DNA of 64,000 bases from Gordonia phthalatica (GTDB lineage: Bacteria; Actinomycetota; Actinomycetes; Mycobacteriales; Mycobacteriaceae), in contig NZ_CP011853.1 in assembly GCF_001305675.1 (NCBI RefSeq), forward strand, positions 2,232,001 to 2,296,000, written 5' to 3'. A program made the position numbers and the translations under genes. Each line of letters begins with the position of its first letter. Position 1 is the first letter of the stretch. Under the pieces are notes generated by a model that was not told where the DNA came from, made no database searches, and saw only the letters and a program-made list of their open reading frames with translations. Of this stretch, positions 19,454-30,458 are shown one piece after another.

Positions 19454-19801
19454 CTAGACGGCGCCACCGCCGCGACGACGCTGCTTCAGCAGGTCGAGGC
19501 GCTCGGCGAGCAGGACTTCCAGGTCCTCCTCGGAACGACGCTCCAGGAGCATGTCCCAGTGCGTGCGCGGGGGCTTGCCCTTCTTCTCCTCGGGGGCACC
19601 GCCTTCGAGGAGCTTGCCCTCCATGCCGTTCTTGCACGGCCAGGTACCGGGGATCTCGGCTTCGTCGGAGAACGGGATGTCGAAGATCTCACCGTTGTCG
19701 GTGCGGTACTGGACGAGTCGACGAGGCGCGAGATCATGATCGCGGTCGGTCTCGTAGCTCACCGCTCCGAGCCGGCTACCACGCAGGACTCGATCAGCCA
19801 T
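19454..19801 (-). CDS. rbpA: RbpA, RNA polymerase-binding protein
   Basis: This 115-residue protein is an actinobacterial RNA polymerase activator that binds SigA-group sigma factors. It has the N-terminal tail (RVLRGSRLGAVSYETDRD), the core domain (DIPFSDEAEIPGTWPCKNG), a basic linker (EEKKGKPPRTHWDMLLERR) that touches promoter DNA, and the sigma-interacting helix (EDLEVLLAERLDLLKQRR). The core has only one of the cysteines found in zinc-binding homologues. It is transcribed away from the zinc-ribbon gene. Confidence 0.96.
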   Translation of the reverse strand: MADRVLRGSRLGAVSYETDRDHDLAPRRLVQYRTDNGEIFDIPFSDEAEIPGTWPCKNGMEGKLLEGGAPEEKKGKPPRTHWDMLLERRSEEDLEVLLAERLDLLKQRRRGGGAV

Positions 19802-19873
19802 GAAGTATTCCTCTCAAACAGACGGGTATCAGAACCATTCTACGCGGTGTACGCGCGCTCGGGGGCGACGCGG

Positions 19874-19879
19874 TACCGT
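19874..19879 (+). promoter_or_regulatory. -10 box of the zinc-ribbon gene, predicted leaderless start
   Basis: TACCGT lies exactly 12 bases before the GTG at 19886, with no ribosome site between. This supports the GTG as the true start. Confidence 0.5.
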
Positions 19880-19885
19880 CGTCAC

Positions 19886-20224
19886 GTGCCCGAATCACCG
19901 TCCCGTCAACGCCCGTACGCCTGCGCTTGGTGCGGTCGACAGATGGTGGACTCGGAACGCGGCCGCAGGCGCAAGTACTGCAAACGGTCGTGCCGCCAGC
20001 GCGCCTACGAACAGAGAACGCTGGTAGAAGGTACTTCTATTCCCGCCGACGCCATCATCCTGAGTCCGGCCGAGGCCGAAGACCTCGGCGACCGCATGTA
20101 TCTCCTGCGGTGCGCGGCCGAAGATCTGTCGACGGCGATCGGCGAACGCGCCGACCAGGAGTCGCTGACCCGGCTCGCCGAGGAACTCCTGACCCTGGCG
20201 CACGAGGCGGAACGCCTGCGCTGA
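19886..20224 (+). CDS. Small zinc-ribbon protein of unknown function
   Basis: This 112-residue protein has an N-terminal treble-clef or zinc-ribbon-like module (CAWCGRQM, then KYCKRSCRQRAYEQR) giving four cysteines. A helical C-terminal half follows (DRMYLLRCAAEDLSTAIGE, LAEELLTLAHEAERLR). The basic segment after the second cysteine pair suggests nucleic-acid binding. It sits divergently from rbpA, but no function is known to me. The GTG start is supported by the -10 box 12 bases upstream. Confidence 0.7.
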   Translation: MPESPSRQRPYACAWCGRQMVDSERGRRRKYCKRSCRQRAYEQRTLVEGTSIPADAIILSPAEAEDLGDRMYLLRCAAEDLSTAIGERADQESLTRLAEELLTLAHEAERLR

Positions 20225-20318
20225 CCCGGTGTCGACGCCACGTCGTCCATTCCGAGGACGCGAGACCGACGTCACCGGACATGCGCCGGTGCCCGCTGCG
20301 GCGACGTCACTAAGATCA

Positions 20319-21140
20319 ATGATCGTGAACGACGAACCTCGCAAAGACGGACCGGATGAAGACGCGGTCCCGGGGTCTCCGCTGCATCGGGCGAGCGAAC
20401 TGCTGGCGCGCGGCGACGAGAGCAACGTCGCGGTGCGCGCCGCGCATCTGGCACGCAAGCTGGCACCCACCGAGAGTCGCCTGTCGACCGGCGACCGGAC
20501 ATCCGACCGGGTCGCGCGAATTCTGAACGACGTCCGCCGTGATCGCCCGAGCGCCGTCCGCGAGATCGGTCTGGCCTCGGTCGCGGTCTGGCAGTCGCTG
20601 ATCGAGCGCCGTCGTCCCGATCCGGCAGGCCCCGTGCCCGCGACGATCCTGTTCACCGACCTCGTCGGCTTCTCGTCTTGGGCGCTGCGCGCGGGCGACG
20701 ATCAGGTCCTGGAACTTCTGGCGGAAGTGAACGACGCCACCGAGCAGGTCATCCGAGCCCACGGCGGGCAGGTCGTCAAGACGCTCGGTGACGGCACGAT
20801 GGCCGTCTTCCTGGACGCCGCCGAGGGCATCGCCGCCGCTCACGAGGCCGTGGGTGCGATCAGTGCCATCGTGGTCGGCGACTTCCGGCCGGCCCTGCGC
20901 GCGGGACTGCACACGGGTGCGCCGCGCATCGTGGGCGACGACTTCCTCGGCGTCGACGTCAACATCGCCGCGCGGGTGTGCGACGCGGCGGGCGGCGGCG
21001 AGGTGTACGTCAGCGACGCCACCCTGGAACAGGTGGACCTCGAGGACTACGCGGTCAAGCGCAAACGATTCAAGGCCAAGGGAGTGCCCAAGGAACTGCA
21101 GGTCTTCCGCGTGTTGCCGCGGTACGGCGAATCCGTCTGA
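20319..21140 (+). CDS. Class III adenylate cyclase
   Basis: This protein of about 273 residues has an N-terminal helical region followed by one cyclase catalytic domain. The first metal Asp is in ILFTDLVGFSSWA. The substrate Lys and second metal Asp are in VVKTLGDGTMAVF. The specificity Asp and transition-state Asn/Arg are in FLGVDVNIAARVCDAA. All key residues for making cAMP are therefore present. A TAAGAT -10-like box at 20311 lies only eight bases before the ATG, so a leaderless start at the in-frame GTG at 20325 is possible. There is no membrane helix. Confidence 0.85.
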   Translation: MIVNDEPRKDGPDEDAVPGSPLHRASELLARGDESNVAVRAAHLARKLAPTESRLSTGDRTSDRVARILNDVRRDRPSAVREIGLASVAVWQSLIERRRPDPAGPVPATILFTDLVGFSSWALRAGDDQVLELLAEVNDATEQVIRAHGGQVVKTLGDGTMAVFLDAAEGIAAAHEAVGAISAIVVGDFRPALRAGLHTGAPRIVGDDFLGVDVNIAARVCDAAGGGEVYVSDATLEQVDLEDYAVKRKRFKAKGVPKELQVFRVLPRYGESV

Positions 21141-21151
21141 GGCGACTGCAT

Positions 21152-21157
21152 TACCGT
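21152..21157 (+). promoter_or_regulatory. -10 box of the POT transporter, predicted leaderless start
   Basis: TACCGT lies exactly 12 bases before the ATG at 21164, with no ribosome site between. Confidence 0.5.
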
Positions 21158-21163
21158 GTTCGC

Positions 21164-22639
21164 ATGACCCTCGCCGATGAGCACCCCACGGCCGTCCCGC
21201 CGACACCGCAGCGAGGCTTCTTCGGCCATCCGCGGGCGCTGGGCACCCTGTTCGGTGTCGAGATGTGGGAACGGTTCTCGTTCTACGGGATGCAGGGCAT
21301 CCTCGCGTACTACCTGTACTACACGGCGTCGAACGGCGGACTCGGGTTCGACGAGGCGTCGGCCACCAGCATCGTCGGCGCATACGGCGGTCTGGTCTAC
21401 CTGTCGACGATCGTCGGGAGCTGGATCTCCGACCGCATCCTCGGCGCGGAACGCACCCTCTTCTACAGCGCGGTCATCATCATGTTCGGCCACATCGCAC
21501 TCGCGCTGGTCCCGGGTGTCGCCGGGATGGGCCTCGGCCTCATTCTCGTCGCGTTCGGCAGCGGCGGTCTGAAGTCCACCGCCACCACGATGGTCGGCGA
21601 CCTGTACGCGCCGGAGGACCTCCGGCGCGACGCGGGTTTCTCGGTCTACTACATGGGCGTCAACCTCGGTGCGTTCTTCGGCCCGCTGCTGACCGGTTGG
21701 GCTCAGGAGCACGTCGGTTTCCATCTCGGGTTCGGTCTGGCCGCTATCGGCATGTTCCTCGGCCTGGTGCAGTACTCCCTCTCGCGGAAGCAGTTCGGTG
21801 TCATCGGCTCCACCGCCCCCGACCCGCTGCCCTCGTCCATGTACGGCCGGGCGGGAGCGGTGGCGGCCGGCCTCATCGTCGTGGTGACCGTGCTGTCGTT
21901 GACCGGGGTGCTGACGGCGTCGAATCTCTCCGACGTGGTCGTCGGCATCACCGTCGTCGCCGCCGTCGGCTACTTCGTGATCATCTTGACCAGCAGACTC
22001 ATCACCGCCGACGAGCGGAGCCGGGTGGTCGCGTTCATCCCGCTGTTCCTGGCGTCGACGGTGTTCTGGGCGCTGTTCCAGCAGCAGTTCACGACCGTCG
22101 CCGTGTACGCCGACAAGCGGCTCGACCGCGACCTGTTCGGGTGGACGATGCCCGCCTCGTGGGTGCAGTCGATCAACCCGGTGTTCATCATCGTCTTCGC
22201 CGGCGTGTTCGCCGCGCTGTGGACGGCGCTCGGGTCGCGCCAACCGTCGACGCCGATCAAGTTCGCCCTCGGCACCGGCATCATGGGCATCGCGTTCCTG
22301 TGCTTCATCCCGATGTCGGGTGGGGGACCGGGCAGTGCGCCGCTGCTCGGCCTCGCAGGCATCCTGCTGCTGTTCACGATCGCCGAGCTGTGCCTCTCAC
22401 CCGTCGGCCTGTCCCTGTCGACCAAGCTGGCGCCCAAGAACTTCCACACCCAGATGGTCGCGCTGTTCTACCTGTCGGTCGCCCTCGGCACCGCGCTCGC
22501 CGGAACCCTCGCGAAGTACTACGACGAGGAGAACGACGTCCCGTACTTCCTGAGCATCGGCCTCGCGTCGATCGGGGTGGCCGTGGTGCTGGCGATCGCG
22601 AGCCCGTACATCCGCCGGCTGATGCGCGGCGTCCTGTAG
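21164..22639 (+). CDS. POT/PTR family proton-dependent oligopeptide transporter
   Basis: This 491-residue protein has the ExxERF-type signature of POT carriers near the N-terminus (FGVEMWERFSFYGMQG), about 12-14 membrane helices, and the second POT signature region (FSVYYMGVNLGAFFGPLL). It should import di- and tripeptides with protons. It starts from its own -10 box and is followed three bases later by a small conserved gene. Confidence 0.9.
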   Translation: MTLADEHPTAVPPTPQRGFFGHPRALGTLFGVEMWERFSFYGMQGILAYYLYYTASNGGLGFDEASATSIVGAYGGLVYLSTIVGSWISDRILGAERTLFYSAVIIMFGHIALALVPGVAGMGLGLILVAFGSGGLKSTATTMVGDLYAPEDLRRDAGFSVYYMGVNLGAFFGPLLTGWAQEHVGFHLGFGLAAIGMFLGLVQYSLSRKQFGVIGSTAPDPLPSSMYGRAGAVAAGLIVVVTVLSLTGVLTASNLSDVVVGITVVAAVGYFVIILTSRLITADERSRVVAFIPLFLASTVFWALFQQQFTTVAVYADKRLDRDLFGWTMPASWVQSINPVFIIVFAGVFAALWTALGSRQPSTPIKFALGTGIMGIAFLCFIPMSGGGPGSAPLLGLAGILLLFTIAELCLSPVGLSLSTKLAPKNFHTQMVALFYLSVALGTALAGTLAKYYDEENDVPYFLSIGLASIGVAVVLAIASPYIRRLMRGVL

Positions 22640-22642
22640 ATC

Positions 22643-22924
22643 ATGCCGTTCGACGACGAGGAACTCGAGTCGTACTACCGACGGATCGAGTCCCGGACCG
22701 CGGCCGCCGACGCCCGGCCGCGAAAGCGTAAGCGTGCCGTCCCACGAGTCGAGTTCTCCTGCCCGACGCCGGAGAAGATCGCCTACCCGTCGCTCGCTGC
22801 GGTGACGGGCGCCATCCTGGCGATCGCTCGACAGGCACCGTCGCGTCCGTCCCTGCGGTCGTACGAGTGCAGGTGCGGTTCATGGCACCTGACGAGTGCG
22901 GTTCCCCGCCCGCCCGGCAAGTAG
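22643..22924 (+). CDS. Small conserved hypothetical protein with a C-terminal CxC motif
   Basis: This 93-residue basic protein has an acidic N-terminus (MPFDDEELESYYRRIE), a Lys/Arg-rich stretch (RPRKRKRAVPRV), and a C-terminal YECRCGSWHLTS segment. The C-terminal Cys-x-Cys-Gly-x-Trp-His pattern recalls the short metal- or RNA-binding knuckles of small actinobacterial and phage proteins. The function is unknown. It follows the transporter by three bases and precedes a strong terminator, so it probably ends that transcript. Confidence 0.6.
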   Translation: MPFDDEELESYYRRIESRTAAADARPRKRKRAVPRVEFSCPTPEKIAYPSLAAVTGAILAIARQAPSRPSLRSYECRCGSWHLTSAVPRPPGK

Positions 22925-22942
22925 CGCGCCCCTCACACCAAC

Positions 22943-22983
22943 GAAGCGGCGCCCGACGGATCGTATCCGTCGGGCGCCGCTTC
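22943..22983 (+). terminator. 19-bp hairpin after the POT transporter and small gene
   Basis: Arms 22943-22961 and 22965-22983 pair perfectly with a three-base loop. They are followed by GGGCTTTTC, a modest T run on the + strand. It also lies downstream of the convergent 47-residue gene. Confidence 0.85.
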
Positions 22984-23003
22984 GGGCTTTTCGCGGGCGA
23001 TAT

Positions 23004-23147
23004 CTATGCCGCGCCGAGTACTGCGATCGGCGAGTTGCCGAGCTGCAGGCGCAGACGCTGGGTCGCGCTCTGGTTCATCCGCTCAGACATCAGGCGAGCG
23101 AAGGCGCGGATCTTGGACGCAAAGGTCGGACTGGTGCTGTTACGCAT
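23004..23147 (-). CDS. 47-residue basic protein, unknown function
   Basis: This short gene encodes a 47-residue protein with a basic amphipathic middle (SKIRAFARLMSERMNQ) and the tail LGNSPIAVLGAA. A GGAGAGGG ribosome site lies seven bases before the ATG at 23147, and a near-consensus promoter with a repeated upstream motif lies further up. I do not recognise the family. The ATG is well supported because the upstream frame runs through the promoter. It could be a regulatory or membrane-associated small protein; nothing shows which. Confidence 0.6.
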   Translation of the reverse strand: MRNSTSPTFASKIRAFARLMSERMNQSATQRLRLQLGNSPIAVLGAA

Positions 23148-23181
23148 AGTGGAACCCTCTCCGTATATTTCAGTCCATACA

Positions 23182-23210
23182 GTTGTAACCTTTCGGCAAG
23201 GTGAAGTCAA
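23182..23210 (-). promoter_or_regulatory. SigA-type promoter of the 47-residue gene
   Basis: On the minus strand TTGACT (23210-23205) and TACAAC (23187-23182) are separated by 17 bases. Transcription would start near 23175 and give a leader of about 28 bases with a good ribosome site. The surrounding sequence is notably AT-rich for this genome. Confidence 0.6.
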
Positions 23211-23269
23211 GTTCCATTCTGTTGTCGTTAACTTTCCGTTCACCTAATCCAGTTCGCGTTAACTTTCGG
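23184..23269 (-). repeat. Three direct copies of a CGAAAGTTAACG-like motif over the promoter
   Basis: On the minus strand CCGAAAGTTAACG (23269-23257) and CGGAAAGTTAACG (23238-23226) are 31 bases apart. A diverged copy, CCGAAAGGTTACA (23196-23184), is about 43 bases further on and overlaps the spacer and -10 box. The spacings are close to whole helical turns, as expected of cooperative regulator sites. Confidence 0.6.
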
Positions 23270-23288
23270 CCCAGCGTCTGACTTCGAC

Positions 23289-24323
23289 TCAGTGTGCCAG
23301 TGATCCGAGTCTCTCCACCTCGGCCACCGAGCCGGGAGAGACGAGCATGGTCGTCACGCCGGCCTGCTCCCACTCGCGGATCTTGGCGCGCACGGTGTCC
23401 TCGTCGCCGACGATGGCGGAGTCGTCGACCACTGCGTCGGGGATGATCGAGGCGGCCTCCGCCTTGCGGTCGGAGCGGAACAGCTCGGTGACCTGATCCA
23501 CCACGTCGCTGTAGCCCATCCGCCGGTAGACCTCGGCGTGGAAGTTGGTGTCCTCGCTGCCCATGCCGCCCATGTAGAGGGCCAGGAATGGCTTGATGCC
23601 CGCGTAGGCGGCGTCGCGGTCGTCAGTGAGGACGATCTGGGCGACAGCGGCCACCTCGAAGGTCTCGCGGGTGTTGCGGGCGCCGGGGCGTGCGAATCCC
23701 TCGTCGAGCCATCCGTTGTACTGGTCGGCGAGTCGCGGAGTGAAGAAGAGCGGGAGCCAGCCGTCGGCGATCTCGGCGGCCAGGGCGATGTTCTTGGGTC
23801 CCTCGGCACCGAGGAAGACGGGGATGTCGTTGCGGAGCGGGTGCACGATGGGCTTGAGCGGCTTGCCGAGCCCTGTGGTGCCCTCGCCCTCGAGGGGGAG
23901 CGGGTAGTGCGGGCCGTCGCTGGTGACGGGTGCCTGGCGTGCCCACACCTGCCGCATGATGTCGATGTACTCGCGGGTGCGGCCGAGCGGCTTCGGGAAC
24001 TTCTGGCCGTACCAGCCCTCCACCACCTGCGGTCCCGAGACACCGAGGCCGACGATGTGCCTGCCGCCGGACAGATGGTCGAGCGTCATCGCCGCCATCG
24101 CGCACGCGGTGGGCGTCCGCGCGGACAGTTGAAGGACCGACGTGCCGAGGCGGAGGCGTTCGGTGTCGCTGCCGTACCAGGCGAGCGGCGTGTAGGCGTC
24201 CGAGCCCCACGCCTCCGCGGTGAACACGGAGTCGTAGCCGGATCGTTCGGCGGCGGCGACGAGTTCACGGTGGTTGGCCGGCGGCTGTGCGCCCCAATAT
24301 CCGAGTTGCAGACCGAGTTTCAT
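23289..24323 (-). CDS. LLM-class F420-dependent oxidoreductase
   Basis: This 344-residue protein is a luciferase-like TIM-barrel enzyme of the F420-dependent group. It begins MKLGLQLGYWGAQPPANHRE and contains GLGVSGPQVVEGWYGQ and the cofactor-loop region FLGAEGPKNIALAAEIADGW. These enzymes reduce or oxidise diverse substrates with F420; the substrate here cannot be read. There is no signal peptide. It is preceded by the katG terminator on the same strand, so it has its own promoter. Confidence 0.85.
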   Translation of the reverse strand: MKLGLQLGYWGAQPPANHRELVAAAERSGYDSVFTAEAWGSDAYTPLAWYGSDTERLRLGTSVLQLSARTPTACAMAAMTLDHLSGGRHIVGLGVSGPQVVEGWYGQKFPKPLGRTREYIDIMRQVWARQAPVTSDGPHYPLPLEGEGTTGLGKPLKPIVHPLRNDIPVFLGAEGPKNIALAAEIADGWLPLFFTPRLADQYNGWLDEGFARPGARNTRETFEVAAVAQIVLTDDRDAAYAGIKPFLALYMGGMGSEDTNFHAEVYRRMGYSDVVDQVTELFRSDRKAEAASIIPDAVVDDSAIVGDEDTVRAKIREWEQAGVTTMLVSPGSVAEVERLGSLAH

Positions 24324-24360
24324 GTACCGACAGTATCGGGCCGCGACCGCGGAGAGCGGA

Positions 24361-24393
24361 GATCCCGCCGGAGCGGCGTGCTCCGGCGGGATC
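24361..24393 (-). terminator. Hairpin downstream of katG
   Basis: Arms 24361-24374 and 24380-24393 form a perfect 14-bp GC-rich stem with a five-base loop, 26 bases after the katG stop on the minus strand. It separates katG from the LLM oxidoreductase gene. Confidence 0.7.
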
Positions 24394-24418
24394 TGCTGGG
24401 CGACGGCGTCGCCGGCGA

Positions 24419-27123
<2,705 letters not shown>

Positions 27124-27132
27124 GCACCCATA

Positions 27133-28164
27133 CTACCCGTTTTCTGGACCAAGTCCAGTTTTATTGAAATTTGCTACTGCAAGCGCAGCGGGACCGGTCT
27201 CCGGAGGAGCCAGGAAGTCGCGCGGACCGTACCGCATGATCGTGTCGACGACCCGCTGGTCGACGCCGGCGGCGAGGAGGTCGGGGATCACCCGCCCGGT
27301 CACCTGCAGGTAGTTCCAGTCCGGAGCGACGGCTTGTCGTTTCTCCTCGTCGAACCAGTCGCTGAAGCAGAAGGCGTCGTGGGAGAGCGCCACACGGTCG
27401 GCGTATCCCTTCTCGATCAAAGTGAGCAGGGTGGCGAAGCGAGCGTCGTAGGGGAGGAGGACGTCGAGCCCGAAGCGGTCGAGCCCGAGGGTCGACCCCG
27501 CGTCGGCCAGCTGCATCAGATAGTCCAGGTCGGTGCTGTCGCCGCAGTGGGCGATCTGGACGCGGCTCAGATCCACGCCCTCCTCGGCGAGGACGCGTTG
27601 CGCGATGAGCCCGGATTTCGTGTGCGGATTGGTGTGCACCACCACGGGCGCGCCGGTGGCAACCGACGCTCGTCCCACGGCGCGCATCACTCGTTCGACG
27701 CCCGTGCTCAATCCCTCCGCCTCGATCGCGCAGAACAGGAACGCCGCTTTGACATCGGTACCGCCGATCCCGACCGTCAGATCGCGGATGAAGGCCTCAT
27801 CCATCGGATCGGGACCGTCGAAGCCGAGACCGGGTCCGGTGTAGTGGAACTGGAAGGGAAGGTCGTGAAAGGTGTACAGGCCGGTCGCGAGCACCAGATT
27901 GAGGTCCACCCGGTCGGCGACGGCCCGGATGCGTTCCACATTGCGGCCGAGTCCGGCGACGGAGACGTCCATCAGGGTGTCGACGCCGGCCTCTTTGAGA
28001 CAGGTGAGCCGTTCGACGGCCGCCTGGATCTGCGCGGTCTCATTCCAGTCCGGGAGGAAGTTGAGGCGGTAGTCCTCGTTGAGCACGAAGACGTGTTCGT
28101 GGGTGAGCGTCACGCCGAGTCGGTCCGCCCCGACCGGACCCGTCGCAGTGTTGATGCTCTCCAT
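27133..28164 (-). CDS. Phosphotriesterase-family metal hydrolase with altered metal site
   Basis: This 343-residue TIM-barrel protein resembles M. tuberculosis Rv0230c and PTE-like lactonases. The first metal pair is in LTHEHVF, the two later His ligands in VVVHTNPH and QIAHCGDSTDL, and the final Asp in ALSHDAFC. The usual carboxylated bridging Lys (family ILKCAI or similar) is Phe here (AFLFCAIEAEG), encoded by TTC. About 20 extra C-terminal residues run through the furA promoter. The furA start is only nine bases past its stop. A hydrolase or lactonase role is inferred. Confidence 0.82.
   Translation of the reverse strand: MESINTATGPVGADRLGVTLTHEHVFVLNEDYRLNFLPDWNETAQIQAAVERLTCLKEAGVDTLMDVSVAGLGRNVERIRAVADRVDLNLVLATGLYTFHDLPFQFHYTGPGLGFDGPDPMDEAFIRDLTVGIGGTDVKAAFLFCAIEAEGLSTGVERVMRAVGRASVATGAPVVVHTNPHTKSGLIAQRVLAEEGVDLSRVQIAHCGDSTDLDYLMQLADAGSTLGLDRFGLDVLLPYDARFATLLTLIEKGYADRVALSHDAFCFSDWFDEEKRQAVAPDWNYLQVTGRVIPDLLAAGVDQRVVDTIMRYGPRDFLAPPETGPAALAVANFNKTGLGPENG
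27144..27158 (-). promoter_or_regulatory. Candidate FurA operator in the furA promoter
   Basis: CTGGACCAAGTCCAG has perfect six-base arms around a three-base centre, within a locally AT-rich stretch (27140-27175). It lies 21 bases before the furA start and inside the 3' end of the upstream coding region. The sequence context resembles the autoregulatory site before mycobacterial furA. Confidence 0.6.
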
Positions 28165-28307
28165 GTCGCCTCTCGCTGAAGTCGGTGCGGACCGGCACCG
28201 TGACCACTGCCCAAAATAGTCGCTGGCGAAGGCGTCGGCACCGGTTACCGAAGAAGCCGACGCGACGGTGAATGCTCCTGAGGTCTTCGTACCGGGAGTG
28301 CATGTCT

Positions 28308-28313
28308 TAGGCT
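28308..28313 (+). promoter_or_regulatory. -10 box of the Ser/Thr kinase gene, predicted leaderless start
   Basis: TAGGCT lies exactly 12 bases before the ATG at 28320. No ribosome binding site is visible between them. Confidence 0.5.
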
Positions 28314-28319
28314 GTTCTC

Positions 28320-30434
28320 ATGTTGAGCGCGGGGCAGTATTTCGCCGATTATCGAATCGTACGAAGTCTGGGCGTCGGGGGAATGGGTGAGGTCTATCTG
28401 GCGGCCCACCCCAGGCTGCCCCGTGAAGACGCCCTCAAGGTGCTGCCCGGCGAGCTCACATCGGACGCCACTTACCGTGCCCGCTTCACCCGGGAGGCCG
28501 ATCTCGCGTCCCAGCTGGACCACCCGAGCATCGTCAGCGTGTACGACCGCGGCGAGTTCCAGGGCCAGTTGTGGATCACGATGAAGTACATTCCGGGATC
28601 CGACTGCGACGCGATTCTGAAGCGCGACGGCGTGCCGGAGCCGCGCGTGGTCGCCGAGATCATCTCCGCGGTGGCCGACGCCCTCGACTACGCACACTCG
28701 CGCGGCATGGTGCACCGCGACGTGAAGCCCGCCAACATCCTGGTGGACGACGGCGCGTCGCGCCGGAAGGTGTACCTCACCGACTTCGGCATCGCACGCA
28801 AGCTGACCAACGAGACAGCGCTCACGGCCGCGAACCTGACAGTGGGGTCCATCCAGTACTGCTCACCCGAGCAGTTGCGCGGACAGGACCTCGACGGCCG
28901 GTCGGATCAGTACGCGTTGGCGTGCACCGCGTACCGACTTCTGACCGGTAAGGCGCCGTTCCCGCTGTCGACGCCGACGGCGATCATCAACGCTCATCTG
29001 AACAGTGATGCGCCGAGTGCGACGACGATCCTGCCGACGCTGGCACCGTCCGTCGACCCGGTCCTCGCGCGAGCCATGGCGAAGGATCCGGCGGGCCGGT
29101 ACCGCTCGTGCGGCGAGTTCGCCGCCGAGCTGACCGGTGCCTTGACCCGCCCGGGATTCAAGCCCAAGAGCCCGGCCGCCTACGCACCGACGATGATCAA
29201 TCCGAGCCCGCTGCCCCACAATCCGGCAGCACAGCCGCCGGCAGCCCCGACTCTGCCGCCGCAGTCCCAGAGCCAGAAGCCCCAGACCCCGTCGCAGCCG
29301 GGTCCGGCGCGCCCGTCCGCCGATCAGTTCGGCTCGGGTACGGCGCCGTACACGGCACAGGGGCCGTCGCAGGGGCCGTCCACGCAGCCGCAACGACCGC
29401 CGACGCCCGCTCCGTCCGCGACGCCGGTGCCGCCCGTGCCGCAGTCCCAGCCGAGTTCGCCCCAACCCAGTTCACCCCAACCCAGTTCACCCCAGCCCAG
29501 TTCACCCCAGTACCCCCAGTACTCGCAGCAGCCCTACGGTCAGCAGCAGTTCGGTCAGCAACCGTATGGACAGCAACAACAGCCCGCGCAGGCCTTCGGC
29601 GGAGGCGGTGGCTACGGCCCGCCGCCCGGCGGATACGGTCAGCAGCCGTTCGGCATGGCCGGCGGACCACCGCCGTCGGGGAAGACGAACTCGCGCAAGG
29701 TATTCGGGATCGTCGCGGCGATCGTCGTGGTGTTGGCGTTGATCGGCGTAGCCGGGTTCTTCGTCTTCAAGGGCAGCGGTGATTCGGACCCGTCGTCGAC
29801 GGCATCGACCGAGGACGTGGTGACGCCACCCACGACCACCACCAGCCCGTCCCCGAGCGTGGGACGCGATGCTGCGGTCGTGAACGGGGTCCCGACCAAG
29901 TGCGCGCTCGGCAACAGCGCCACCACGGTCCTGACGAGTCCGCTCACCAACCTGAACATCAGCATTCCGTCGGCGGCCCTGCCGACGCCCTCGTGGCGAC
30001 CGGACACGGCGACCGAGATCCCGTTCGCCGTGACGGCTGCCGGTATCAACACTCCCCGCCCGGACACCGTGTCGTCCTGGCAGGCGGCGGTGACCATCGG
30101 CACGCTCCCGTCGTCGTTCGGTGACGACACGGAGGCGATCGCCCGCAAGATCGTCGAATGCCTGCCGTCCAGCAGCGGGTACGCAGGCAGCGATCCCTCG
30201 CCGGCCGAGATCACCCAGTCGCGCAACGGAACCCTCGACGACGACACCACCAAGCTGACCCTGGTACGCAGCAACATCAAAGTCAGTGCGCGCCCCGGCA
30301 TCCAGGGCGACGACGTGATCGTGGCCGTGATCAACAGCTCACCGATGACCTTCGCCGTCGGCGTGAGCCCCATCGGCGATAGCACCAGCAAGAGCGAGGT
30401 GGAGAAGGCGGTCCTCGGAATCCGGGTGCGCTGA
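28320..30434 (+). CDS. Receptor-type serine/threonine protein kinase (Pkn family)
   Basis: This 704-residue membrane kinase has an N-terminal Hanks-type kinase domain (about 11-270): Gly loop SLGVGGMGEVYLAAH, catalytic Lys in DALKVLP, loop MVHRDVKPANIL, and LTDFGIAR. A Pro/Gln-rich juxtamembrane linker (about 280-450) carries four PSSPQ repeats. One membrane helix follows (near 465-485, IVAAIVVVLALIGVAGFFVF). The outer domain of about 220 residues has two cysteines and no PASTA or beta-propeller repeats. It begins from a leaderless promoter, and the UvrA-like gene follows 24 bases later. Confidence 0.92.
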   Translation: MLSAGQYFADYRIVRSLGVGGMGEVYLAAHPRLPREDALKVLPGELTSDATYRARFTREADLASQLDHPSIVSVYDRGEFQGQLWITMKYIPGSDCDAILKRDGVPEPRVVAEIISAVADALDYAHSRGMVHRDVKPANILVDDGASRRKVYLTDFGIARKLTNETALTAANLTVGSIQYCSPEQLRGQDLDGRSDQYALACTAYRLLTGKAPFPLSTPTAIINAHLNSDAPSATTILPTLAPSVDPVLARAMAKDPAGRYRSCGEFAAELTGALTRPGFKPKSPAAYAPTMINPSPLPHNPAAQPPAAPTLPPQSQSQKPQTPSQPGPARPSADQFGSGTAPYTAQGPSQGPSTQPQRPPTPAPSATPVPPVPQSQPSSPQPSSPQPSSPQPSSPQYPQYSQQPYGQQQFGQQPYGQQQQPAQAFGGGGGYGPPPGGYGQQPFGMAGGPPPSGKTNSRKVFGIVAAIVVVLALIGVAGFFVFKGSGDSDPSSTASTEDVVTPPTTTTSPSPSVGRDAAVVNGVPTKCALGNSATTVLTSPLTNLNISIPSAALPTPSWRPDTATEIPFAVTAAGINTPRPDTVSSWQAAVTIGTLPSSFGDDTEAIARKIVECLPSSSGYAGSDPSPAEITQSRNGTLDDDTTKLTLVRSNIKVSARPGIQGDDVIVAVINSSPMTFAVGVSPIGDSTSKSEVEKAVLGIRVR
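29453..29513 (+). repeat. Four tandem 15-base repeats coding for PSSPQ
   Basis: Near-identical units of CCCAACCCAGTTCAC and variants encode PSSPQ four times inside the kinase linker. Such tracts can change length by slippage in whole codons without breaking the frame. Confidence 0.8.
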
Positions 30435-30458
30435 CACGGATGCGGGCGATGCGGAACA

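Noticed and set aside
29453..29600. Repeats that might suggest a CRISPR array
   Set aside because: The units are 15 bases, tandem without spacers and in frame, coding for PSSPQ in the kinase linker.
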